A stretch of DNA of 19,920 nucleotides from JBDRGX01 sp043817485 [NCBI: bacterium] (GTDB lineage: Bacteria; JBDRGX01). The DNA lies in the NCBI GenBank assembly GCA_043817485.1, contig JBDRGX010000075.1, forward strand, positions 1-19,920, in the 5' to 3' direction. A model generated the notes under the pieces. The model ran no database searches and was not told the DNA's origin. It was given only the letters and a program-made list of their open reading frames with translations. Shown piece after piece: positions 7,481 to 14,274 of the stretch. The first letter of the stretch is position 1. The number at the start of each line of letters is the position of its first letter. The translations under genes and the position numbers were made by a program.

Positions 7481-8211
7481 TCTTCTTGTCGACCTTCAAT
7501 AAATCTTCTTAAAATAGGATTATTTGATTTTATAAAATCTTGCGGTGTATTCACACAAAGAATTTTTCCTTGATGAAGCATAGCAATTTTAGTTCCTATT
7601 TTTAAAGCACTTGATATATCATGAGTTACGATAATAGAAGTAATTTTTAGAGTAATATGCAGTTTTTTTATTAAATCATTTATTACATTTGCTTTAATAG
7701 GGTCTAACCCAGAGGTTGGTTCATCATATAAAATTATTTCTGGATTAGCAATAATTGCTCTTGCTAATCCAATTCTTTTTCTCATTCCACCACTTAATTC
7801 TGATGGCATTTTATTTTCTGTTCCTTTTAATCCAACCATTTCTAATTTTTCAGCAACTTTTTTTTTAATTTCTTGATGAGATAAATTAGAATGTTCATAT
7901 AAAAAAAATCCTACATTTTTTTCTACTGTAAAAGAATCAAATAAAGCTGATCCTTGAAATACCATTGAAATTTTTTTTCTGATTTCATTTAATTTTTTTT
8001 CTGATAAATTTGCTATATTTTCTTCATTTATTAATATTGTTCCTTGGTCTGGTTTTAAAATTCTAATTATATGTTTTAATAAAACACTTTTTCCACAACC
8101 AGATTCTCCTACTATTACTAATGCTTCTCCTTTTTCAATATCTAAAGATAAGTTTTTCAATACTTCCATATTCTCAAAAGATTTATAAATATTTTTTATT
8201 TGAATAAACAA
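7477..8211 (-). CDS. mlaF: ABC transporter ATP-binding protein, MlaF-like
   Basis: This is the ATPase subunit of an Mla/MCE-type lipid ABC transporter, which moves phospholipids between the inner membrane and the envelope. The 244 residues contain Walker A GESGCGKS (35-42), Q-loop Q86 in VFQGSALFDS, signature LSGGM (139-143), Walker B IILYDEP (159-165) and switch histidine H197. The LSGGMRKRIGLARAI wording and FDSFTV segment are typical of the MlaF/Ttg2A group. The start codon is TTG at 8211, supported by AAGGA about seven bases upstream. It lies 13 bases after mlaE. No MCE substrate-binding gene (mlaD) follows, because the stop codon overlaps hisB. Confidence 0.9.
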   Translation of the reverse strand: MFIQIKNIYKSFENMEVLKNLSLDIEKGEALVIVGESGCGKSVLLKHIIRILKPDQGTILINEENIANLSEKKLNEIRKKISMVFQGSALFDSFTVEKNVGFFLYEHSNLSHQEIKKKVAEKLEMVGLKGTENKMPSELSGGMRKRIGLARAIIANPEIILYDEPTSGLDPIKANVINDLIKKLHITLKITSIIVTHDISSALKIGTKIAMLHQGKILCVNTPQDFIKSNNPILRRFIEGRQED

Positions 8212-8224
8212 AATATATCCTTTT

Positions 8225-9064
8225 TTATAAATAAAAAAATATATAACTAATTAAATAATTAGTTATTACAATTAAAATTCCAGAATTAACTACTGCTAAT
8301 GTTGTGGCTCTACCAACTCCTTCTGCTCCACCTTTAGCATTAAAACCACAATAACATCCAATTGTAGCAATAATTATACCAAAAATAAAGGATTTGAATA
8401 TTCCCACAAAAATATCTTTTAAAGTAATAAGAGAAAAAATTGAACTCATATAGGTTGATGAATCTACATCTAATTGATAAACTGCTGTACAATAACCACC
8501 TATTATTCCAATAACATTAGAAAGAATTACTAAAATGGGAAACATTATCATACAAGCCCAAAGTTTTGGAACTATGAGATATTCGAAAGGATTAATTGCC
8601 ATAGATTCAAGAGCATCAATTTGTTCTGTTGCTCTCATTATTCCTAATTCTGCAGCAATAGCAGAACTTACACGACCAGCAACTACAATAGAAATTAAAG
8701 TAGGTCCAATTTCTCTTAATAAAGAAATTGTTACTATATGGCCTACACGAGATAATCCGCCTAATTTACTCATTTGAGTTACTGCTTGAATTGCTAAAAC
8801 CATACCAGCAAAACCTGCAACAGTAAATGCTATAGACAAAGATTTTATTCCTAAATAAATCATTTGAGAAATGATAATTTTTTTTCTGAAAGGAGGAGTA
8901 AAAAAAGCTTTTAAAATATAAAAAAAGAAAATACTTAAATTTCCTATTTTTTTGAAAAAAGAAATAGTTATTTTCCCTAATAAGTTAAACAAAAAAACAC
9001 CTTTGCCTCGAAGCGGCGTCAATTGGATTGATTTGTTGAAAAATTCTATTATTTTAAGTTGCAA
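8225..9064 (-). CDS. mlaE: MlaE family lipid ABC transporter permease
   Basis: This is the permease partner of the downstream ATPase. The 279-residue frame has the MlaE signature segments PPFRKK...QM (about 57-68), GFAGMVLAIQ, VAGRVSSAIAAELG, MRATEQIDALESMAINP and LIVPKLWA, with five or so membrane helices towards the C-terminus (GGYCTAVYQ, FIFGIIIATIGCYCG, SGILIVITNYLI). The core is intact and co-oriented with mlaF. The 5' end is uncertain. The frame opens immediately after a stop with TTG at 9064, has no Shine-Dalgarno sequence, and an alternative TTG lies at 9022. A GC-rich patch (GACGCCGCTTCGAGGC, about 9006-9021) falls in this N-terminal region, and a repeat-like tract lies just upstream. 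Residues before about 25 should not be trusted. Confidence 0.87.
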   Translation of the reverse strand: MQLKIIEFFNKSIQLTPLRGKGVFLFNLLGKITISFFKKIGNLSIFFFYILKAFFTPPFRKKIIISQMIYLGIKSLSIAFTVAGFAGMVLAIQAVTQMSKLGGLSRVGHIVTISLLREIGPTLISIVVAGRVSSAIAAELGIMRATEQIDALESMAINPFEYLIVPKLWACMIMFPILVILSNVIGIIGGYCTAVYQLDVDSSTYMSSIFSLITLKDIFVGIFKSFIFGIIIATIGCYCGFNAKGGAEGVGRATTLAVVNSGILIVITNYLISYIFFYL

Positions 9065-9081
9065 TTAGAAATAAAATGTTG

Positions 9082-9192
9082 CAAATTACCAAATTCGCTT
9101 TGTTTTGAATTTCAATATTTATTTTAAATTGAAAATTGAAAATTTATTTTGAATTTTGGTCATTCGGATTTGTTTCGTATTTCGATTTTTTT
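9082..9192. repeat. AT-rich repeat-like spacer between dnaB and mlaE
   Basis: This intergenic tract contains tandemly varied TTGAAAATTGAAAATT and TTTTGAATTTTGGTCATTCG, followed by GGATTTGTTTCGTATTTCG. The punctuated TTCG/TTGAA wording differs from the plain A/T runs of other gaps here. It resembles low-complexity interspersed repeats I associate with draft genomes of uncultivated bacteria, but no second copy is in this window. Its repeat status is therefore an inference. No gene or clear promoter was found in it. Confidence 0.35.
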
Positions 9193-9225
9193 TTATGTTA
9201 CTATTTCTTTTATTGTAATTTAGCA

Positions 9226-10326
9226 TTAATGTATAAAGGATTTATTCTCAAATCGAGTGTATTTATCAATAAAAACTAATTCAACAGTTCCTGTTGGTCC
9301 ATTTCTTTGTTTAGCAATAATTATTTCAACTTTTCCTTTATCTTCGTCTTTTTTAGTATAAAGTTCTGGTCTATAAAGAAAAAGAACTAAATCTGCATCT
9401 TGTTCTAATGCTCCAGATTCTCTTAAATCTGCTAATTTAGGTCTACCTTTATCCTCTATTCTTGTTTCTACGCTACGATTTAATTGTGAACAAGCAATTA
9501 TTGGAATATTTAATTCTTTGGCTAAAGATTTTAAAGACCGTGAAATTTCTGAAATTTCTTGTTGTCTATTTTCAAATTGACGGCGAGAACTATGAATTAA
9601 TTGAATATAATCAATTACAAGAACACTTATTTTTGTTTCTGCTTGTAATCTTCTTGCTTTTGCTTTTATTTCTAAAGGAGAAAGCCCAGAACTATCATCA
9701 ATATAAATTGGAGCTTCTGAAAGCTTACCTGCTGCATAAGAAAGATTAGACCATTTTTCATGAGGAAGTTTTCCACTTCTTACAAGATTAGAATCAACCC
9801 TTGCTTCATTACAAAGCATTCTTCTTACTAATTGCTCTTTTGACATTTCTAAACTAAATAATCCTACAGGCATTTTTAATTGGGAAGCAATATGTTGAGA
9901 TATTTCTAAACAAAATGCTGTTTTACCCATTCCCGGTCTTCCAGCAACAATAATAAAATCACCTTTTTGAAAGCCAGAAGTAAAATTGTCTAAATCTGTA
10001 AAACCAGAAGGAATACCACTTATTTTTTTACCATGTAAATTTTCAATTTCTTCAAAACTTTGTTCTATTATATTTTTAATAGGAATAAAGTCTTGGGTTA
10101 TTCTATCTTGAGCAATTTTAAAAATTTCATGTTCTGCTTTATCTAATAAATTATCAATACTTTCTTCTTCTTCAAAACAAATTTCAGCAATTTGAATAGA
10201 TTTATTAATTAAATTTCTTAAAATTGCTTTATTTTTTACTATTTTTGCATAATGCTCAGCATTAGAAATAGAAGGAACATTGTCTGTTAATGTTGTTAAA
10301 TAAACAGCACCACCGATTTCATCCAT
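9226..10326 (-). CDS. dnaB: Replicative DNA helicase DnaB, main part (frame separated from its N-terminus)
   Basis: DnaB is the hexameric helicase that unwinds DNA at the fork. This 366-residue frame holds the end of the N-terminal domain (MDEIGGAVYLTTLTDNVPS), the linker, and the complete RecA-like motor: Walker A GRPGMGKT (129-136), SLEMSKEQL, Walker B VLVIDYIQLI, ACSQLNRSVE, and DLRESGALEQDADLVLFLYRP. Its first codons (ATGGATGA) overlap the stop of the upstream frame, so either termination-reinitiation or a frameshift at the A12 run could join them. A normal bacterial DnaB is about 440-460 residues. The two frames together give that length. The motor shows no decay, arguing that a functional protein is made. 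Confidence 0.93.
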   Translation of the reverse strand: MDEIGGAVYLTTLTDNVPSISNAEHYAKIVKNKAILRNLINKSIQIAEICFEEEESIDNLLDKAEHEIFKIAQDRITQDFIPIKNIIEQSFEEIENLHGKKISGIPSGFTDLDNFTSGFQKGDFIIVAGRPGMGKTAFCLEISQHIASQLKMPVGLFSLEMSKEQLVRRMLCNEARVDSNLVRSGKLPHEKWSNLSYAAGKLSEAPIYIDDSSGLSPLEIKAKARRLQAETKISVLVIDYIQLIHSSRRQFENRQQEISEISRSLKSLAKELNIPIIACSQLNRSVETRIEDKGRPKLADLRESGALEQDADLVLFLYRPELYTKKDEDKGKVEIIIAKQRNGPTGTVELVFIDKYTRFENKSFIH

Positions 10327-10558
10327 TAATTTTTTTTTTTTGTAATTCTTCTGTTAAAGTAATTAAATCTACAGGTTCATTTTTTTCAAAAAGTTCTAAA
10401 ATAATATCAAAAATTTTTTGATGTGATTCTTTATAAAAATTATTTTTATTTTTAATTATTTTTAAAACTGTTCCAATTACTTCTTTTTGAAGAAGCATTG
10501 CACCTAAAACAGATTGCTCTGCTTCTATATTTTGTGGAGGGATTTTATTGAAAGTCAT
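10319..10558 (-). CDS. dnaB: Replicative DNA helicase DnaB, N-terminal fragment before the A12 frameshift
   Basis: The 79-residue frame begins MTFNKIPPQNIEAEQSVLGA, the classic DnaB N-terminal start, and runs through FYKESHQKIFDIILELFE and EPVDLITLTEELQKKK. The N-terminal domain mediates hexamer assembly and primase binding. On the minus strand CAA is followed by A's, with 12 A's in total, after which this frame ends at TGA (10319-10321). With 11 A's it would read ...QKKKLMDEIGG and run directly into the main DnaB frame, exactly as in full-length homologs. It lies 4 bases after rplI. It cannot function alone, because the domain is cut in its middle. Confidence 0.9.
   Translation of the reverse strand: MTFNKIPPQNIEAEQSVLGAMLLQKEVIGTVLKIIKNKNNFYKESHQKIFDIILELFEKNEPVDLITLTEELQKKKING
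10330..10341 (-). other. A12 homopolymer, frameshift or slippage site within dnaB
   Basis: Twelve consecutive T's on the plus strand (A12 in the mRNA) sit exactly where the two dnaB frames meet. Losing one A (or gaining two) joins them without loss of any conserved residue. Runs this long are known sites of RNA polymerase slippage in AT-rich genomes and of sequencing indels. Sequence alone does not separate these explanations. Confidence 0.85.
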
Positions 10559-10562
10559 TTTA

Positions 10563-11006
10563 TTATTCTTTAGTTACCCATACTTTTATTTGAGTTGTTA
10601 TATTTTGATATAATTTAACAGAAATAGTATAAACTCCTAATTGCTTAATTGGTTCTTCTAACATAATTTGTTTTTTATCTATTACATAATGTTCTTTTTT
10701 TAGTGCTTCTACAATATCTTGTGTTGTAACAGATCCAAATAATTTATCATTTTCACCTGATTGTTTAGAAATGGTTAAAGAAATTTTATTAAGTTTTTCT
10801 GCCATAATTTTAGCTTCTTTTTCACATTTAGTGATTTGCAAAAGATGCATTTTTTTTTCATGTTCATATATTTTTATATTTTCTAAATTAGCTTTTATAG
10901 CAAAATTTTTAGGAATAAGATAATTTTTAGCATAACCATTTTTTACTTTTACTTTACTTCCTTGTTTCCCTAATTTTTCAACATTTTGTTTTAATATAAT
11001 TTCCAT
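10563..11006 (-). CDS. rplI: Large-subunit ribosomal protein bL9
   Basis: bL9 is an elongated ribosomal protein that links 23S rRNA at the L1 stalk base to neighbouring ribosomes. The 147 residues fit the family. The N-terminal rRNA-binding domain reads MEIILKQNVEKLGKQGSKVKVKNGYAKNYLIPKNFA, and its core matches the bL9 signature. A long central helix and a C-terminal domain with SGENDKLFGSVTTQDI follow. ATG is preceded by GGAGG ten bases upstream. It sits between rpsR and dnaB in the conserved rpsF-ssb-rpsR-rplI-dnaB order, separated from rpsR by 110 bases of plain AT-rich DNA. Confidence 0.96.
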   Translation of the reverse strand: MEIILKQNVEKLGKQGSKVKVKNGYAKNYLIPKNFAIKANLENIKIYEHEKKMHLLQITKCEKEAKIMAEKLNKISLTISKQSGENDKLFGSVTTQDIVEALKKEHYVIDKKQIMLEEPIKQLGVYTISVKLYQNITTQIKVWVTKE

Positions 11007-11116
11007 AAAATAAAACCTCCAATTGAAAAATCAAAATTAAAAAATAATATTTTTACAAATTTACTTTTATCATTTTTTATTTTCAAATTATTTAAACAAA
11101 CTTTTTTATTTAATTT

Positions 11117-11335
11117 TTACTTATTAGACATATAAGATAAAAGGGCTAAATATCGTGCTCTTTTAATAGCAGTAGTTAATTGTCTTTGATGTCTTGCACA
11201 ATTACCAGTATTTTTTCGAGAAAAAATTAATCCTCTTTCATTTAAATAGCCTTTTAATCTTTCTACTTCTTTATAATCAATTTCTTCTAATTTATTAATA
11301 CAAAAACGACATTTTTTTTTCTTTTTGAAAATCAT
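11117..11335 (-). CDS. rpsR: Small-subunit ribosomal protein bS18
   Basis: bS18 binds 16S rRNA in the platform together with bS6. The 72-residue protein has the family core [42 protein letters not shown]. It keeps the zinc-type cysteines C9 and C12 (CRFC) and the NCARHQR cysteine. ATG at 11335 follows GGAG in the 26-base gap after ssb. Coexpression with rpsF in the same transcript matches the S6-S18 heterodimer they form. Confidence 0.96.
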   Translation of the reverse strand: MIFKKKKKCRFCINKLEEIDYKEVERLKGYLNERGLIFSRKNTGNCARHQRQLTTAIKRARYLALLSYMSNK

Positions 11336-11361
11336 TTATGCTCCTTATTAAAAATAAGTTA

Positions 11362-11784
11362 TTAAAAAGGTAAATCTTTTTCTTTTTCTTCTTCTGTTTT
11401 TTCTATTTTTTCTGTTTCAGTTATTTCAGAAGATCCTTCTGAATTTTCTTTAAAACCTCTATCTAAAAATTGAATTTTATCAGCAATTACTTCTAAAATA
11501 CTTTTTTTTTCTCCAGATTCTGTTTCCCATGATCTATTTTGAAGTCGACCTTCCACAAAAATACTTTTTCCTTTATTCAAATATTCTCCACAAAGTTCAG
11601 CTAATCTTTTCCATGCAATTATAGTTAAATAACAAGTTTCTTGTTTTTTTTCTCCAAGTTGATCTGTATAATATCTATTAACTGCTAATCTCATATTAGC
11701 AATGGCTAAACCATTTTGAAGATAACGAACTTCTGGATCTTTAGTTAAATTACCAATTAAAAGCACTTTATTTAAGTTTGCCAT
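11362..11784 (-). CDS. ssb: Single-stranded DNA-binding protein
   Basis: SSB coats single-stranded DNA at replication and repair sites and recruits partners through its C-terminal tip. The 140 residues comprise an OB fold (about 1-105; MANLNKVLLIGNLTKDPEVRY, then TWxT-like TCYLTIIAWKRLAELCGEYLNKGK and VEGRLQNRSWE) and an acidic linker rich in Glu/Lys. The tip KDLPF is a slightly divergent form of the usual D-D-I-P-F. ATG follows GAGG. It lies 17 bases after rpsF and 26 before rpsR. Confidence 0.97.
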   Translation of the reverse strand: MANLNKVLLIGNLTKDPEVRYLQNGLAIANMRLAVNRYYTDQLGEKKQETCYLTIIAWKRLAELCGEYLNKGKSIFVEGRLQNRSWETESGEKKSILEVIADKIQFLDRGFKENSEGSSEITETEKIEKTEEEKEKDLPF

Positions 11785-11801
11785 ATTTTTACCTCATTTT
11801 T

Positions 11802-12110
11802 TTATTTAGACACTAATTCTATTTCTTTTTTTAATTTTAAAATTATTTGTCTTAAGATACATTCAGTTACTTTACAAAATTTTTCTAATTCATTTAAAAT
11901 AACTTTATTAGCTTTTAGATGTAATAAAACATAATAGCCATCACTTTCAGATTGTATTTCATAATCTAATTTTTTTTTACCCCATTTATCAGTTTTTACA
12001 ATTTCTCCTTGATGTTCTTTTATAATATTTTCTATTTCTGTAAGAATTCCATCAACTTTTTCTTCTTCTAATTTTCCACTAATAACTACTACAAATTCAT
12101 ATAATTGCAA
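11802..12110 (-). CDS. rpsF: Small-subunit ribosomal protein bS6
   Basis: bS6 is a platform protein of the 30S subunit that pairs with bS18. The 102 residues show the ferredoxin-like fold pattern: YEFVVVISGKLEEEKVDGIL, KTDKWGKKKLDYEIQSESDGYYVLLHLKA and a C-terminal FCKVTECILRQIILKL. The start codon is TTG at 12110, chosen because a strong AAAGGAGG lies five bases upstream and the protein then begins at the normal family position (MQLYEFVVV). It is first in the rpsF-ssb-rpsR-rplI-dnaB operon, behind a long leader with two hairpins. Confidence 0.95.
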   Translation of the reverse strand: MQLYEFVVVISGKLEEEKVDGILTEIENIIKEHQGEIVKTDKWGKKKLDYEIQSESDGYYVLLHLKANKVILNELEKFCKVTECILRQIILKLKKEIELVSK

Positions 12111-12133
12111 AATTGCCTCCTTTCCATAAATAA

Positions 12134-12161
12134 TTTTTATTATTATGCAAAATAATAAAAA
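12134..12161 (-). promoter_or_regulatory. Hairpin just upstream of the rpsF ribosome-binding site
   Basis: TTTTTATTATT (12134-12144) pairs perfectly with AATAATAAAAA (12151-12161) across a 6-base loop, about ten bases upstream of the GGAAAGGAGG ribosome site on the minus strand. The stem is entirely A-U, so its stability is modest. It could influence ribosome access, but AT-rich spacers form such stems easily. Confidence 0.3.
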
Positions 12162-12180
12162 ATTTACATCTGCATTATAT

Positions 12181-12220
12181 AAGTATTTGCTTGTAATTTT
12201 TTACTTAAGCAAAAATACTT
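12181..12220 (-). promoter_or_regulatory. Leader hairpin of the rpsF operon
   Basis: On the minus strand AAGTATTTTTGCTT (12207-12220) pairs with AAGCAAATACTT (12181-12192), a 12-bp stem with a 2-base bulge and a 14-base loop. It lies in the rpsF leader between the promoter at 12278-12305 and the start codon. Leaders of rpsF operons in several bacteria bind the S6-S18 dimer for autoregulation. I do not see the conserved bulge sequence of that motif here, so the role is only a suggestion. Confidence 0.4.
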
Positions 12221-12277
12221 AAATTATTTTTATAAAACAGTTAGATTTTTTATCAAAAAATTTTTATTAAAAAAATT

Positions 12278-12305
12278 AATATATCATTTTTCTTTTACAA
12301 GTCAA
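12278..12305 (-). promoter_or_regulatory. Probable promoter of the rpsF-ssb-rpsR-rplI-dnaB operon
   Basis: On the minus strand TTGACT (12300-12305, 5/6) is separated by 16 bases from TATATT (12278-12283, 5/6). The -35 again sits in a TTCTTGAC context. The 313-base gap 12111-12424 between rpsF and thrS holds this promoter, two leader hairpins and, facing the other way, the thrS promoter region. Confidence 0.55.
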
Positions 12306-12354
12306 GAAAAATTTATAAAACTTATGCATTTTATAGTATTGTTTGTAAATTTTA

Positions 12355-12382
12355 TTGACAATTACAAAATTTATAGTAAATA
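12355..12382 (+). promoter_or_regulatory. Possible thrS promoter region
   Basis: A perfect TTGACA (12355-12360) lies 65 bases before thrS. At 16 bases downstream is TAAATA (weak, 12377-12382); a better-looking TATAGT (12372-12377) is only 11 bases away. No T-box-like threonine-sensing leader is visible, since the leader is too short. Confidence 0.4.
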
Positions 12383-12424
12383 AACTTTTTGTAAAAATTA
12401 ATTAAAAGGAAAAAAAGAAGGAAA

Positions 12425-14158
12425 ATGGAACAGGAAAAAAAACAAATTTATTTTCATAGTAGTGCTCATATTTTGGCTCAAGCAGTAAAAGAAATTTTTT
12501 ATGATGTAAAATTAGGAATTGGTCCTGCTATTAATGAAGGATTTTATTATGATTTTGATAAAGAAATTTCTTTTACTTCAGAAGATTTATTGCAAATAGA
12601 AAATAAAATGAATGAAATAATAAAAGCAAATTTGAAAATTGAAAAAAGTACTCTTTCTAAAAATGAAGCTTTAGAATTTTTTAAAGATGAGCATTATAAA
12701 ATAGAATTAATTAAAGAAATAGAAGATGAAGTAGTCAGTATTTATAAACAAGGAAATTTTGTAGATTTATGTAAAGGCCCACATCTTCAAAATACGGGTG
12801 AAGTTAAGGTAATAAAATTATTAAGTGTTGCTGGTGCTTATTGGAAAGGTAATGAAAAAAATAAAATGCTTCAAAGGATTTATGGATCTGCTTTTGAAAC
12901 AGAACAAGAAAAAGAACTTTATTTAAAAAAATTAGAAGAAATAAAAAATCGCGATCATCGAAAATTAGGAGATAATTTAGATCTTTTTAGTATTCATCCT
13001 CAAAAAGCTGGATCTGGTTTAATTTTTTGGCATCCTAATTTATCTATTGTAAGACAAGAAATTGAAAATTTTTGGAAAAAAGAACATTATAAAAAAGGGT
13101 ATCAATTAGTTTATACACCACATATAGCTAAAATAGATATTTGGGAAAAATCCGGGCATTTGGATTTTTATAAAGAAAATATGTTTTCTCCAATAGATAT
13201 AGATAAACAAAAATATATTTTAAAACCAATGAATTGTCCTTTTCATGTTTTAATTTATCAAACTAAAACAAGAAGTTTTAGAGATTTACCAATAAAATAT
13301 GCAGAATTAGGAACAGTTTATCGTTATGAAAAATCTGGAGTACTTCATGGAATGCTTCGAGTAAGGGGCTTTACTCAGGATGATGCTCATATTTTTTGCA
13401 CTAAAGAACAATTAAAATCTGAAATTGAAAAAGTAATTGAATTGGCTGAATATATTTTGAAAACATTTGGATATAAAGAATACAATGTTTATTTAAGTAC
13501 ACGACCAGAAAAATATATTGGAACATTAGAAATTTGGGATTTAGCAACATCTTCTATAGAACAAGCTTTAAAAGAACAAAAAATAAAATACGAAATAGAT
13601 GCAGGCGAGGGTGTATTTTATGGCCCTAAAATAGATATAAAGGTAATGGATGCAGTAGGTCGAGAATGGCAAGGGCCAACTATTCAAGTAGATTTTAATT
13701 TTCCACAAAAATTTAATGTAGAGTACATAAATTCTCAAAATCAATCAGAACAAGTTGTAATGATACATAGAACAGTAATGGGAGCTATGGAAAGATTTAT
13801 TGGTGGGCTTATTGAACATTATAAAGGAGCTTTTCCTGTTTGGCTTGCACCAGTACAAGTAGTTATTTTACCTATTACAGATAATCAAATAGAGTATGCT
13901 AAAAAAATAGAAAGTATTTTAAAAGAAAATGATTTTCGTGTAATTATTGATTTAGAAAAAGAAAAATTGGGATTTAAAATTAGAAAAGCTCAATTACAAA
14001 AAATTCCTTATATGTTAGTTATTGGAAATAATGAACTTAATTCAAACAATGTATCTGTTCGTTTAAGAACAGAAGAAAATTTGGGGGCTATGACATTAGA
14101 AGAATTTATAAAAATTGGAGAAAAAGTAATCAAAAATAAATCATTAGAGTTAATGTAA
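12425..14158 (+). CDS. thrS: Threonyl-tRNA synthetase lacking the N-terminal TGS domain
   Basis: ThrS charges tRNA-Thr and hydrolyses mischarged Ser-tRNA. The 577-residue protein starts directly in the editing domain (HSSAH, H11/H15; C116 and H120 in DLCKGPH). It continues into the class II core. Motif 2 is YRYEKSGVLHGMLRVRGFTQDD. Zinc ligands C271, H322 and H448 match the E. coli C334/H385/H511 spacing exactly. Motif 3 is near GGLIEHYKGAFP. The C-terminal anticodon domain follows (PVQVVILPITDNQ to the end). About 60 residues of the usual TGS domain are missing. An in-frame TAA at 12392-12394 and a GAAGGA ribosome site before the ATG show this is not a mis-set start. TGS-less ThrS occurs in some bacteria. 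Confidence 0.96.
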   Translation: MEQEKKQIYFHSSAHILAQAVKEIFYDVKLGIGPAINEGFYYDFDKEISFTSEDLLQIENKMNEIIKANLKIEKSTLSKNEALEFFKDEHYKIELIKEIEDEVVSIYKQGNFVDLCKGPHLQNTGEVKVIKLLSVAGAYWKGNEKNKMLQRIYGSAFETEQEKELYLKKLEEIKNRDHRKLGDNLDLFSIHPQKAGSGLIFWHPNLSIVRQEIENFWKKEHYKKGYQLVYTPHIAKIDIWEKSGHLDFYKENMFSPIDIDKQKYILKPMNCPFHVLIYQTKTRSFRDLPIKYAELGTVYRYEKSGVLHGMLRVRGFTQDDAHIFCTKEQLKSEIEKVIELAEYILKTFGYKEYNVYLSTRPEKYIGTLEIWDLATSSIEQALKEQKIKYEIDAGEGVFYGPKIDIKVMDAVGREWQGPTIQVDFNFPQKFNVEYINSQNQSEQVVMIHRTVMGAMERFIGGLIEHYKGAFPVWLAPVQVVILPITDNQIEYAKKIESILKENDFRVIIDLEKEKLGFKIRKAQLQKIPYMLVIGNNELNSNNVSVRLRTEENLGAMTLEEFIKIGEKVIKNKSLELM

Positions 14159-14171
14159 AAATGCCAAAAAT

Positions 14172-14206
14172 GAATCTCCTCATCCATAAATGGCGAGGTA
14201 TCTTCT
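14172..14206. repeat. Palindromic repeat 1 after thrS
   Basis: CCTCATCCAT and ATGGCGAGG form a stem-loop (14178-14198), with further imperfect pairing of GAATCTC against GTATCTTC outside. The GC content and wording are foreign to the surrounding AT-rich DNA. It lies only 13 bases after the thrS stop. It overlaps the longest possible frame of the next gene and, as a hairpin, could weaken read-through from thrS. Confidence 0.6.
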
Positions 14207-14230
14207 CTGCAAGGAAAATATATTATTATT

Positions 14231-14274
14231 GTGACAATTTATCCCAGTCTCAAGAGACGGTGATGAATTGTCAC
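14231..14274. repeat. Palindromic repeat 2 overlapping the start of the membrane glycosyltransferase gene
   Basis: Two 20-base arms (14231-14250 and 14255-14274) pair at 18 of 20 positions around a CAAG loop: GTGACAATTTATC against GATGAATTGTCAC, then GTCT against AGAC. The element contains the most likely start codon of the following gene (ATG 14263). Its GATGAATTG core recurs in the right end of the 3588-3742 element, suggesting related repeat families. Confidence 0.8.

Noticed and set aside
8535-8777. Plus-strand frame inside mlaE
   Set aside because: It is antisense to the conserved permease core, with no ribosome site or recognisable domain.
9462-9749. Plus-strand frame inside dnaB
   Set aside because: It is antisense to the helicase core and a low-complexity Leu/Phe-rich translation typical of AT-rich shadows.
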